In this document: positions 8,862 to 16,895 of the stretch, in pieces
How the letters are laid out: each line of letters starts with the position of its first letter
Numbering within the stretch: the stretch's first letter is position 1
Origin: UBA5158 sp963692955
GTDB taxonomy: Bacteria > Pseudomonadota > Gammaproteobacteria > DSM-16500
Reading direction: 5' to 3'
DNA: 64,000 nt
Assembly: GCA_963692955.1 (NCBI GenBank)
Contig: OY843587.1
Location: forward strand, 1,550,001-1,614,000
Made by a program: the position numbers and the translations under genes
Notes under the pieces: generated by a model
The model's input: only the letters and a program-made list of their open reading frames with translations
Databases searched by the model: none
What the model was told of the DNA's origin: nothing

Positions 8862-10133
8862 TTAGGCGTTATGTAACTGTGTTGAAACATACGCTTTTAA
8901 TTCAGGACTTAAACCACCCGCATTGTCAGCATTGGAGAAAGCTTCTAAGGCTTGCTCATGACTGCCTAACGAATCTAGTGCGACACCAAAGCCTAACCAC
9001 CATTTGCCGTTCATGGGTTGTAACGTGATTAATTGTTTGTAAAGGTTAGCGGCTAATTTTGCTTTGCCGGCACGTTGGTAAAGGGCGGCGATAAAGGCGT
9101 GATATTCAGGATTTTTCATCAACGGCGGCGCGGCGATTTCCAGCGTGGAGATGGCGGCGGCTAACTTGCCTTCTTTCATCAGTACATGGGCTTTCAATTC
9201 GGTGAATGGCAAATATTCTGGATGATGTTTTAAGCCGACGTTTACAAGATATTTCGCGGCGGTGGTGTTACCCGAATCTAAATATAACGAGGCGAGTTTT
9301 TCCCGCGCTTCATTGTATTCTGGGAAACTGGTTAACACGCCGGCTAACAAGTGCATGGCGTTTTCGTTTTGGCCGTCTTCGATTAAAGTGATGGCTTGTT
9401 GGTATTCTTGTTCCGCCGTATTTTCAGCGACGGGTTTTTTGATAATGACGGGGATGGTGGGATTTTTTTGTGTGCCGGTGACCGTCGTCGTTGACGGCGT
9501 ATTTTTGAAAGTTAAATCCATTTGTAATTCCGGCGCTTTACCTTCTTCGTTCAACTCTAAACGCTTGATGTCCACGTCGTCAGCGAGTTGCAGCACCAAT
9601 TTCAAATTGCCTTTTTCATCCGTGTAAGCGCGGATATTTTCGATGCCGCTGCCGATGTAATTTATTTTTGGCAGCGCGGCTAATAAATGAGTTTTTTCAA
9701 AGATAATAATAAATTCGTTACGCTTAACGTCATTGCTGACGCGATAAAAAGTATTTTGGTTCAGTAAAAAACGCAAAGCGGTCGAATTTTGCTGCACTTG
9801 CAAAGCGATACCGGTCAATACGGCGGCTTGCGATTGCGTTAATAACTGCGCGTCAGCTGGATGTGGCGTTAAGGCGCGCGCGTTAGCGGCAGTATTTTTT
9901 TTATAAGCAGCGGGCAGCACGGCATTAAGCGATATATGTTTATTGAAAAGTAAAGCCGAGCCGGCAATCATCAACACTAACAGCAACCCACCGATGATGA
10001 GATAATAATTTTTATTGGATTTCCATTCATTGGACATAGTCCATTTCAAGCCTGCTAAAATATCCGCGGACTCAAGCGACTTGGCTTGCGGTCGGCGTTC
10101 TAAATCTTTTAGCATGTCGTTAATCAGGCTCAT
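8862..10133 (-). CDS. mshN: MSHA biogenesis protein MshN (TPR)
   Basis: A bitopic protein of 423 residues. It starts MSLINDMLKDLERR, typical of MshN; residues about 43-64 form one transmembrane helix (YYLIIGGLLLVLMIAGSALL). A periplasmic AMIN-like beta-rich segment follows at about 105-210, then a proline-rich linker, and four or five tetratricopeptide repeats at about 240-415 (NENAMHLLAGVL, GNTTAAKYLVNVGL, AGKAKLAANLYKQLI and SHEQALEAFSNAD). It probably bridges the inner-membrane complex and the secretin. I chose the ATG at 10131-10133, which overlaps the mshM stop codon by one base (TGATG), implying translational coupling. Confidence 0.9.
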   Translation of the reverse strand: MSLINDMLKDLERRPQAKSLESADILAGLKWTMSNEWKSNKNYYLIIGGLLLVLMIAGSALLFNKHISLNAVLPAAYKKNTAANARALTPHPADAQLLTQSQAAVLTGIALQVQQNSTALRFLLNQNTFYRVSNDVKRNEFIIIFEKTHLLAALPKINYIGSGIENIRAYTDEKGNLKLVLQLADDVDIKRLELNEEGKAPELQMDLTFKNTPSTTTVTGTQKNPTIPVIIKKPVAENTAEQEYQQAITLIEDGQNENAMHLLAGVLTSFPEYNEAREKLASLYLDSGNTTAAKYLVNVGLKHHPEYLPFTELKAHVLMKEGKLAAAISTLEIAAPPLMKNPEYHAFIAALYQRAGKAKLAANLYKQLITLQPMNGKWWLGFGVALDSLGSHEQALEAFSNADNAGGLSPELKAYVSTQLHNA

Positions 10134-11035
10134 CAAATAATTCCCTGGTGGATATAGATAGCGAAAACTAAAACTATTAACATCACCAGGCCGACGATCA
10201 CACCGACTAACGATTTATGAGTTTTTAACGCGATATCCGTGTCTTTCACCGCTAGCCGCATAATTTTATGCGTAACTTTCGGTTCACCGCGGCCATAGGC
10301 AGCCAGCAACGCTTTATGACAGAGGATGTTTACGACCCGCGGCACGCCTTTGCTGGTACGGAATAAAATGTCACGCGCTTTGTTCGTAAATAATGAACCT
10401 AAGGTATAGCCCGCCATCGCTAAACGATGAAATAAATAACTATCTAAATCTTCACGCGTCATCAACGGCAAATAATAAGAAAAACTAATGCGCTGTTTTA
10501 ATTGACGGAAGTTCGGTTGATTCAAGCGGTCGTCTAATTCGGGCTGGCCAAACAAAACGACTTGCAGCAATTTCGTCGTCGCCGTTTCTAAATTCGTTAG
10601 TAATCTTAACGTTTCTAAACTTTCCGGCGGAATGGCTTGCGCTTCGTCGATCAGCAACACCACATGTTGTTGTTTGCTATTTAATTCTAATAAACGGTTA
10701 TTGATTAGCGTCAGCAATTCATGTTGATCCACCAACGCGGCTAAATCAATTCCCAATTCGCGCGCGAGCGCTCTGCGCAATTCGATGGGAGTTAAATCCG
10801 GATTGGGAATGTATGCGGTCACGAAATCTTTGTTTAAACTATCTAAAACTTTGCGGCACAAAAGCGTTTTACCAGCGCCGACTTCGCCGATAATTTTTAT
10901 AAAACCTTCGCCACTTTTGATACTGAATAGTAACGTATTCAATGCTTCTTGATGGCCTTTGATATTACAAAAAAAGCCAACGTTTGGAGTGAGGGTAAAC
11001 GGCAATTCTTTAAATTTAAAATGATCTAGGTACAT
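10133..11035 (-). CDS. mshM: MSHA biogenesis ATPase MshM (ExeA-like)
   Basis: A 300-residue AAA ATPase of the ExeA/GspA type, with Walker A GEVGAGKT at residues 50-57, Walker B VVLLIDEAQA, and a sensor-like LLQVVLFGQPELD segment. A single C-terminal transmembrane helix (about 276-295) anchors it to the inner membrane. In the related Exe system such a protein helps place the secretin through the peptidoglycan; the same role for MshL is inferred. AAGGA lies seven bases before the ATG. A 99-base gap separates it from mshL, unlike the tight spacing elsewhere in the arm, and that gap holds a candidate -10 element. Confidence 0.92.
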   Translation of the reverse strand: MYLDHFKFKELPFTLTPNVGFFCNIKGHQEALNTLLFSIKSGEGFIKIIGEVGAGKTLLCRKVLDSLNKDFVTAYIPNPDLTPIELRRALARELGIDLAALVDQHELLTLINNRLLELNSKQQHVVLLIDEAQAIPPESLETLRLLTNLETATTKLLQVVLFGQPELDDRLNQPNFRQLKQRISFSYYLPLMTREDLDSYLFHRLAMAGYTLGSLFTNKARDILFRTSKGVPRVVNILCHKALLAAYGRGEPKVTHKIMRLAVKDTDIALKTHKSLVGVIVGLVMLIVLVFAIYIHQGII

Positions 11036-11075
11036 TCCATTGTCCTTCCCGAAGTAGCAATACCTTTAAACTAAC

Positions 11076-11100
11076 AAAGGCCATTATAGCCTTTTTTTTT
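11076..11100 (+). terminator. Hairpin with T-run in the mshL-mshM gap (plus orientation)
   Basis: AAAGGC and GCCTTT form a six-base-pair stem around a seven-base loop, followed by an unbroken T-run to 11100. Read on the plus strand this is a textbook intrinsic terminator, yet both flanking genes are on the minus strand. It would stop antisense transcription from the mshM side. The loop on the minus strand contains TATAAT. Confidence 0.45.
11083..11088 (-). promoter_or_regulatory. Candidate -10 element before mshM
   Basis: TATAAT on the minus strand, about 48 bases upstream of the mshM ATG, in the only long gap within the minus pilus arm. The -35 region is weak (CCTGAA at 16-base spacing). 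It could give mshM-N-E-G and the pilins their own transcript. Confidence 0.35.
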
Positions 11101-11134
11101 GCATTCAGGGAGCTAGAACTTATAATTTACCTGG

Positions 11135-12901
11135 TTAATTCCTATCCGTCACCTCTCCCTCATCACCGAAGGTATCTGGATAGCCGCCAATATGAAAATC
11201 TTTTTTCAGACGCTGGAACCCGCGATTAGTTCTGTCCAGATCATCGGCATAAACTCTATTATCGACGATAATTGGACGCAGTAGAATGACTAATTCAGAT
11301 TTAGTCGCTAACTGACTGGTACGGCGGAATAATGCGCCGATAAATGGAATTCTCGATAACCACGGTGTACCGGCAATATTTTCCGCCATAGTATTTTCCA
11401 TCAACCCGCCAATTACCACCACTTGGCCGTTCTTGGCACGGACAATGCTGTCAGTTTCTCTTACCGTGCTTAAGGCTAAAGGTAAGGTGAGGATCCCCCC
11501 GCTAGAGCCTAAATTGATTGTTTGTTGTTGTTCGGTGACTACGCTCACGATAGGGTGAATATGCAAAATAACAGTACCATTTTTATTAATTTGCGGCGTC
11601 ACGTCTAAGCTCACACCTGAAAAGAAGGGCGTTAAACTTACGTTTTGCGATGGTAACGTGTTAGTGCCTATCAGCGTATTGGTCGTTGATACACCCGTCA
11701 CGAAAAATTGATCTTGCCCTACTTTAATCACGGCGGGTTGATTATTGACGGTGGAAATTCTTGGACTTGATAAGGTCTGCACATTACCTTGCGTCTGTAA
11801 AAAATTCATTAGAACACGGAAGCTACCTTTGACATTAATCGTAAAAATAGGATCGAAGGTTGGGATGTTCGTGCTGGAAAAAGAGCCGTTGCCGGGCGCG
11901 CCAAGATTAAAGTCTGGACCGTTACCCGATTGGTTAAAGGTCGATTGACCATTCAATGGATTTCCAAACAAGCTCCAATCAATACCGGATTCAAAATCAT
12001 TATTAAGATTAACTTCTAATACTTTCGCTTCGATAATAATTTGGCGTTGCAAGTTCGATTGAATGCGCGCGATAAAGCGGCCGATGCGGTGTAATTCAAT
12101 GGGGAACGCATGTACGATGACGACACCGCCTTGCGCGTTAAGTGAAACTGAGCGCCCGCCGATATTGGGGACCATGGATCTCAACGTTTTGTCTAATGAT
12201 ACCCAAAAATCGGTTTCTGAAGACGTATTCACGCTCGTGCTAGAAACGGCAGTCGCCGTATTACTTACGCCCGCGGTAGGCGCGGTCGTGCCATTGGTCG
12301 AACCACCGCCGACGCTAATCGTGCCGACCGTATCCACTTGCCCTGAGCTAGTTTCCGTGTTGGATTTACCGGAGCGTTTAACGTTGAGATAGTTGATCGT
12401 GAAAATTTGCGTTTGCATTTCCGCGGGTGTGACTTCGTAACCGTAAGTGGTTTTACGGTACTCATAGCCATACAGATCCCGCACCGCGTCCATCGCTTCT
12501 TCGACGGTGACATTCTTTAAGTTGAGACTGATGTCACCCTCGACATTTGGATTCACCACCATGTTGTAAGGCGTGCCCTCGACCAGTCCGCCAAAAAAAG
12601 TTTTCGCGGGGACTTTATCGGCGGCGACGTCAAAGCGGCGTTCGGAAAATTGGTTGGCTTCGCCCGTATTGCCGTCTCTATTCACGGAGGGCAGCATAGC
12701 TTCGCTAACGGCGCGCGGCACACGCGCGGAACGCACAGCGAGGGCGCGATCGTTCGCGGCGCTGCGCGCTAAGATATTTTGCATTTGATCCATCGAAGTC
12801 GGAACATTGGAATGTTGGGTATGAGCGCAACCGCTCAATATGGCGGTGAATAAGCAAATTAACACTGATAAGTGTTTTAGATATTTTTTTGAAAGTTCCA
12901 T
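11135..12901 (-). CDS. mshL: MSHA secretin MshL (outer-membrane lipoprotein)
   Basis: A 588-residue secretin that forms the outer-membrane channel for the pilus. A lipoprotein signal peptide with lipobox LSGC (cysteine 25) is clear. An N-terminal STN/secretin-N-like region (about 95-165, SLNLKNVTVEEAMDAVRDLYGYEY) is followed by a low-complexity Ser/Thr/Gly linker at about 180-235. The secretin core occupies roughly 290-560, with VQTLSSPRISTVNNQPAVIKVG and VVIGGLMENT as recognisable signatures. The Ser/Thr/Gly linker is longer than strictly needed and probably disordered. It sits between mshK and mshM. The family is secure; pentapeptide-level details of the gate were not analysed. Confidence 0.94.
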   Translation of the reverse strand: MELSKKYLKHLSVLICLFTAILSGCAHTQHSNVPTSMDQMQNILARSAANDRALAVRSARVPRAVSEAMLPSVNRDGNTGEANQFSERRFDVAADKVPAKTFFGGLVEGTPYNMVVNPNVEGDISLNLKNVTVEEAMDAVRDLYGYEYRKTTYGYEVTPAEMQTQIFTINYLNVKRSGKSNTETSSGQVDTVGTISVGGGSTNGTTAPTAGVSNTATAVSSTSVNTSSETDFWVSLDKTLRSMVPNIGGRSVSLNAQGGVVIVHAFPIELHRIGRFIARIQSNLQRQIIIEAKVLEVNLNNDFESGIDWSLFGNPLNGQSTFNQSGNGPDFNLGAPGNGSFSSTNIPTFDPIFTINVKGSFRVLMNFLQTQGNVQTLSSPRISTVNNQPAVIKVGQDQFFVTGVSTTNTLIGTNTLPSQNVSLTPFFSGVSLDVTPQINKNGTVILHIHPIVSVVTEQQQTINLGSSGGILTLPLALSTVRETDSIVRAKNGQVVVIGGLMENTMAENIAGTPWLSRIPFIGALFRRTSQLATKSELVILLRPIIVDNRVYADDLDRTNRGFQRLKKDFHIGGYPDTFGDEGEVTDRN

Positions 12902-12933
12902 CGCTATAGCTATCCTTAAATTCGTTTCACTCG

Positions 12934-13266
12934 TTAAGATCTTATCGGGCTTTTCACCGGTCGTAGCGGCGAACGAAATAATTCTAATGTGACTTCCCCT
13001 CTAGCGCCTTTAATCTTAACTTTATTAGGCGCGATCTCCAGTACGGTAATACCCTCGTACTTGTCTCCTTCATAAAAAATATGTCCGCCTATCACCGCGG
13101 CGTTACGCTGCGGGCCAATCATTATTTCACTTAATTCATACAGCCCTGACTTCGTGGCGCCAAATTCCGGCGGCCGGGTCGGATCGACGATGTCCGCGTT
13201 AACCAGCAGCGGCCACCACGCCAGCGTTAAACAATAAAATGCCCGCTGAAAAGTTATTTTTAGCAT
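12934..13266 (-). CDS. mshK: MSHA biogenesis protein MshK (PilP-like)
   Basis: A small exported protein of 110 residues. It has a signal-peptide-like N-terminus to about residue 24, then DPTRPPEF, the common motif of MshK and PilP-type proteins, and a compact beta-rich domain (RNAAVIGGHIFYEGDKYEG onwards) ending in RSPLRPVKS. It most likely docks the inner-membrane MshI2/MshJ complex to the secretin MshL. It starts three bases after the mshJ stop codon. The identification rests on the DPTRPP motif and the position in the locus. Confidence 0.85.
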   Translation of the reverse strand: MLKITFQRAFYCLTLAWWPLLVNADIVDPTRPPEFGATKSGLYELSEIMIGPQRNAAVIGGHIFYEGDKYEGITVLEIAPNKVKIKGARGEVTLELFRSPLRPVKSPIRS

Positions 13267-13269
13267 GGC

Positions 13270-13899
13270 TTAGGCACTCACAATATGCAACGAAACGACC
13301 ACCGACGCAGTCGGGTACGTCTTCACTGTGTATTCTAAACTATCCCAAGATAAACACCACGGGAGTTTTTCAAGGGCTTTCAAATAGGCCAGCGTACTCA
13401 TAAAATTACTTTCAAAAATGACTTGGTAGCCATCTCTGGTCGGCGCGGCTACAACTTTGGGAGTGAGTTCTGGCTTCGCTGGCGCAGACGTTGGCGGGGT
13501 CGCCGGTGCTGCGGTGACAATACTTTTTAATGCCATTAGCTTGACGCTGTTCTGCGGATTTAAAATGGCTTTTACCAATTCATCATTGCCTTCCGGTGAG
13601 GCAAAATGTATGTTGAGCGTTTGAAATTTTGCGTTTTCTTGCGTATTTGATTGATCTTGCTGCTTTGCTTGCGCGGTACGAATGACGATAGTGTCCGCTT
13701 CATTTTTTAAAAACACCGTTTGTTTCTGTAAAGTTTCGATTTGATGTTGAATGCGTAACCGGCTTAAGATTAACGGTTTTTCTAAAAACAGATACCAGAA
13801 CATCGCGAATAAAACACAACTGCCCGCCAAAATAATAATCCGCTCGCGTTCATTGCGCGCGTTCAACCAATTGATTAAATCTTCAAGGCGTTTATCCAT
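13270..13899 (-). CDS. mshJ: MSHA biogenesis protein MshJ (PilO-like)
   Basis: A 209-residue bitopic protein. One transmembrane helix lies at about 20-40 (IIILAGSCVLFAMFWYLFL), followed by a coiled-coil-like stretch (about 45-80, RIQHQIETLQKQTVFLKNEAD), a proline/alanine-rich linker at 130-150, and a small C-terminal ferredoxin-like domain. This is the PilO/GspM arrangement. It overlaps the upstream PilN-like gene by eight bases and is followed almost at once by mshK, so the assembly-platform genes are translated together. The identification depends on layout as well as sequence. Confidence 0.82.
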   Translation of the reverse strand: MDKRLEDLINWLNARNERERIIILAGSCVLFAMFWYLFLEKPLILSRLRIQHQIETLQKQTVFLKNEADTIVIRTAQAKQQDQSNTQENAKFQTLNIHFASPEGNDELVKAILNPQNSVKLMALKSIVTAAPATPPTSAPAKPELTPKVVAAPTRDGYQVIFESNFMSTLAYLKALEKLPWCLSWDSLEYTVKTYPTASVVVSLHIVSA

Positions 13900-14446
13900 T
13901 GTCTTCGGCCACCTTAGTTGCGATGCGAAAACTTAGCATATTCGCGGCGGTTTTATCGTCTGCGCTGTTGCGCATGACGTCTTCCAAAATTAACGGTGTG
14001 TCTTTAAAGATAAGTTGATTATTCAATTGTTCCGCATACAACTGCGCTTGGCCTTCCAATAAAGCGTGACCTTTTATCGATAAGGACGCGCCACGGTCCG
14101 CTATGGCAATATCGGTTAGCCAGATACCGGGCACAATCGCCGCGGCAAACGCCTCCAGGAAAGCCGAAAAATTAAATTTACAATAACGTAATTTGGCGAC
14201 GTCAGGCGCTTGGACAACGGAGGAGGGAAATTTTAACGCTAAGGCTTTTATTTCTAGTTGCACCGTTTTGAATTGCTGCGAGGCGTTCGCTAATTTAACG
14301 TTATCATGATGTCTTAGCAGTAAGCCGACCCCATAACTTAACATTAACATCGAACAAAACACGGCAAATAAAACTAACAGCGCGCGCGCATCCAGCAAGG
14401 ATTTGACCGGGTGCGGAAGATGAGTATATAAATTAATTTGTTGCAT
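13892..14446 (-). CDS. PilN-like MSHA assembly protein (MshI2)
   Basis: A 184-residue protein with a short cytoplasmic tail (MQQINLYTHLPH), one transmembrane helix at about 26-47 and a periplasmic PilN/GspL-C-like domain. The INLYTHLP start resembles the INLLP motif with which PilN binds PilM, so it should bind the upstream MshI. It overlaps mshI by 14 bases and mshJ by eight. The name varies between species (mshI1 or mshI2), so no symbol is assigned. Confidence 0.82.
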   Translation of the reverse strand: MQQINLYTHLPHPVKSLLDARALLVLFAVFCSMLMLSYGVGLLLRHHDNVKLANASQQFKTVQLEIKALALKFPSSVVQAPDVAKLRYCKFNFSAFLEAFAAAIVPGIWLTDIAIADRGASLSIKGHALLEGQAQLYAEQLNNQLIFKDTPLILEDVMRNSADDKTAANMLSFRIATKVAEDNG

Positions 14447-15422
14447 GCAGCTTCATCTCTATTCGCAATGCGCCGCCAATCACCGGCAACGCGTTGCATT
14501 GCTGTTCAAAGGTCAATTTATTTTTACAAATCAATTTATCATTTAAATCAACTTCGATAACAGCTATCGATAAACGTTCTCCTAATTGCGTTTGCGTAGT
14601 CGCGGACATGGCTTGTGGCGACACGATTAATAATTTATCGGGTATCGGCCGGCGCCACTGACTGTGGTAATAATCAAATGAGCGCTGCAACTGCAATGCT
14701 AAACGGTCTAAGTTATCGCTTAAGCTGTCTTCCGTCGCGTTCAACAGACCTTTCAAATCCAAATCCAGACGGCGTGATAAGTAAAATTCATTTTCACGTG
14801 AAATTAATAACAAGCTATTTTTATCGCGTAAATAAACGAGCGCCGTGCTGCTGTCTTTGGTTTCATAGAGCGACATGATATTGCGTAAGCCCAATTCGGG
14901 GATATCGATCGAATTCAAGTTCAAGCCAGCATTATTTAACTGAGTCGCCACCGGGTTCAGGTGGCTAGATTGAGAGACGACCACAGTAATGTTCTTTTTC
15001 GGGTTCGTAATTAAGGGTACCGGCACGGCAAAAGAATCGATGACCGCGTCGTCAACCGAATAAGGTAATAATTTTTTAATTTTCCAGCGGATCGCGGCTT
15101 GGAATTCTTCCGCGGAGACCGGTAATTCTTCCATGGTGAAAAGTAAATATTCTTCAGGTTGTAGCATCCAAATACATTTTGTGCCGATTAATTGATACTC
15201 TTTCACCAATTCCGTCAAAACGGTTTCGAAATCTTTCGGGTTACAGGCTACAGATTCACATAAAATCAATTCTGTTTGATTGGCTTTATGCAGCGTGTAA
15301 GTGAGTGTAAAACCCTGCGGTGTGATACTAATACAACAGAGCCCGGCCCTCGCGGCAGGCGATTTGAATTTCAAAAGTTTAATCCAACTCATTTTGTCTT
15401 TCAGAAATTCGATACTATCCAT
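14433..15422 (-). CDS. mshI: MSHA biogenesis protein MshI (PilM-like)
   Basis: A 329-residue actin-like cytoplasmic protein of the PilM/MshI type and the first gene of the minus pilus arm. The N-terminal part (AGLCCISITPQGFTLTYTL) corresponds to the first nucleotide-binding strand of the fold, PVSAEEFQAAIRWKIKKLLPY is the typical PilM helix-loop, and SFDYYHSQW is the usual late motif. It should recruit the PilN-like protein at the inner membrane. Two starts are possible: the ATG at 15422, used here, and the ATG at 15392 (MSWIKLLKF), which looks more like family starts and has GAAAG upstream. The gene is divergent from the minor-pilin arm across 120 bases. Confidence 0.87.
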   Translation of the reverse strand: MDSIEFLKDKMSWIKLLKFKSPAARAGLCCISITPQGFTLTYTLHKANQTELILCESVACNPKDFETVLTELVKEYQLIGTKCIWMLQPEEYLLFTMEELPVSAEEFQAAIRWKIKKLLPYSVDDAVIDSFAVPVPLITNPKKNITVVVSQSSHLNPVATQLNNAGLNLNSIDIPELGLRNIMSLYETKDSSTALVYLRDKNSLLLISRENEFYLSRRLDLDLKGLLNATEDSLSDNLDRLALQLQRSFDYYHSQWRRPIPDKLLIVSPQAMSATTQTQLGERLSIAVIEVDLNDKLICKNKLTFEQQCNALPVIGGALRIEMKLHATN

Positions 15423-15542
15423 AGTATGCGCGCGCTGTCAGATAAAATTAAATTATCTTATTTTCATATAAATAGAAAAAATTTGCTACACTAGAATTCA
15501 TTTAATAGTGTTTAATTGAATTTAAGTAAACATGGAAGTTTT
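15423..15542. promoter_or_regulatory. Divergent control region between the two pilus arms
   Basis: A very A+T-rich 120-base gap separates mshI (minus) from the first minor-pilin gene (plus) and must hold the promoters for both arms. I see partial -10-like sequences on both strands but no convincing -35/-10 pair and no -24/-12 (sigma-54) element. A GGAAG Shine-Dalgarno sequence for the plus gene lies at 15534-15538. Confidence 0.5.
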
Positions 15543-16025
15543 ATGAAGAAGAACGCCTCAGGGTTTACCCTGATAGAATTAATCATTGTCATGCTGATAA
15601 TCACCGTGTTATCCACCGAAGTTATTATTCAATCCACGACCACGGTCACGCCGATGATGGTATCAGCCGCTGCGTCGCAAGTGGCGGATGACATCCGTTA
15701 TACACAAGCTATGTCGATGTTTTCGGGTCAACGCTATTATCTTACTGACTCGAGCAATAGCTCATACAGCATACAAAATGGCAGCGGCACAGCTATTGTG
15801 TTAGCGAATGGTAAGACTGTTGCATCTTTACCGGCTGGCATAGTGTTTTACACCGCAACGAATTTGACGGCGGTAATTGGCTTTACCGGCAGAGGTGTTC
15901 CAATTACTGATACTAACGGCACCCTGCTAACAGCAACGGCGACAGTGACTATCTCCACAAGTGCCGGTGCATATCCGCAAGTTATTACCTTGAGTCCAAC
16001 CACTGGAAGGGTAATTATTTCATGA
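15543..16025 (+). CDS. Minor pilin, GspH/FimT type (MshC position)
   Basis: A 160-residue prepilin: leader MKKNASG, cleavage before FTLIELIIVML, then a hydrophobic stem that becomes less regular after TVLSTEV. The head is Thr/Ser-rich, and ASQVADDIRYTQAMSMFSGQRYYL matches GspH/FimT pseudopilins, where this segment follows the stem. It holds the place of mshC in the canonical order C-D-O-P. The ATG at 15543 is chosen over an upstream TTG because of the GGAAG sequence and the short leader. The stop overlaps the next gene's start (ATGA). Confidence 0.85.
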   Translation: MKKNASGFTLIELIIVMLIITVLSTEVIIQSTTTVTPMMVSAAASQVADDIRYTQAMSMFSGQRYYLTDSSNSSYSIQNGSGTAIVLANGKTVASLPAGIVFYTATNLTAVIGFTGRGVPITDTNGTLLTATATVTISTSAGAYPQVITLSPTTGRVIIS

Positions 16026-16411
16026 AAAATCAACACGGATTTACCTTGGTTGAGCTTATACTTTTTATCGTGGTCACGAGTATTCTGGCGAGCACCATCA
16101 TTCTTTCCACTATGACGCTGTTGCGTAACACACCTTCAATTCAAAGCAATATGCTGGCAACTGCCATCGTTACGCAAAACCTCGAATATTATATTGGTTT
16201 ACGCCGGACAATAGGTTATGCCGCTATACCCTGCCCTAATACTACTGTTCCGGGTTTTGACACGGGCCTCGCTGGATTTACCGTGACCGAAAGCATTGTG
16301 TGCACGACCATAAATGGCGATGCTAATTATAAAACTATCACGACGACGGCCACCGCTTCATCTCCTAGTACGGGTGCTGTGAGTGCAACGGTTCAAATTG
16401 CGAATTATTAA
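16022..16411 (+). CDS. Minor pilin (MshD position)
   Basis: A 129-residue prepilin with leader MKNQHG, cleavage before FTLVEL and a stem LILFIVVTSILASTIIL that carries a TM-x(n)-RN continuation typical of MshD/PilV-like subunits. The head has cysteines in AAIPCPNT and SIVCTTING that could pair. It overlaps the preceding gene by four bases and is followed one base later by the next gene. It is shorter than typical MshD proteins. The position in the locus supports the call more than detailed similarity does. Confidence 0.82.
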   Translation: MKNQHGFTLVELILFIVVTSILASTIILSTMTLLRNTPSIQSNMLATAIVTQNLEYYIGLRRTIGYAAIPCPNTTVPGFDTGLAGFTVTESIVCTTINGDANYKTITTTATASSPSTGAVSATVQIANY

Positions 16412-16412
16412 T

Positions 16413-16895
16413 ATGACGAAAAAGAAAAGACCACGTGGATTTTCATTAATAGAATTGATCGTCGTTATGTTAATTATCGGCATTCTTAGCACGTTTGCCG
16501 CAAAATTCATTGCGTCGGCATTAAATAGTTTTATCAATGCGCAAAATGTCACGGATACCACGTGGCAATTACGTCTAGCCTACGTGCGCTTATTGCGAGA
16601 TATACGTCAAATACGTTCACCTAGCGATGTAACCAACATGACTGCCAGTGAGATAACCTTTGTCGATATGACGGGCGCTTCGTTTGATTATATATTTACG
16701 GGCTCACAGCTCACACTCAATGGTCAGGTCTTAGCGGATGGTATTACTGGTGGATTTTCTTATTTTACCAATTTGGTGGGTACCCCGAGTAGTATAGCGA
16801 ATACGACGTATGTTACTTTTACGCTTACCGATACGCAAAAAAACGCAAATCTTACCCTCACCGGTACTTCAGAGTTGAGAAATTTTGCATTATGA
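16413..16895 (+). CDS. Minor pilin, MshO-like
   Basis: A 160-residue prepilin with a basic leader (MTKKKRPRG), cleavage before FSLIELIVVML and a classic stem. The head contains TWQLRLAYVRLLRDIRQIRSPSD, the helix and R-rich motif found in MshO/GspJ-type pseudopilins, followed by VDMTGASFDYIFTGSQLTLNG, a typical J-type beta segment. I start at the ATG at 16413, two bases after the preceding stop; the longer frame would only add a poor leader. The stop overlaps the start of the next gene (ATGA), so the four plus-arm genes form a coupled operon. Confidence 0.86.
   Translation: MTKKKRPRGFSLIELIVVMLIIGILSTFAAKFIASALNSFINAQNVTDTTWQLRLAYVRLLRDIRQIRSPSDVTNMTASEITFVDMTGASFDYIFTGSQLTLNGQVLADGITGGFSYFTNLVGTPSSIANTTYVTFTLTDTQKNANLTLTGTSELRNFAL

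Noticed and set aside
12063..12392. Open frames on the plus strand inside mshL
   Set aside because: They mirror the Ser/Thr/Gly-rich linker codons of mshL on the other strand, and no ribosome site is present.
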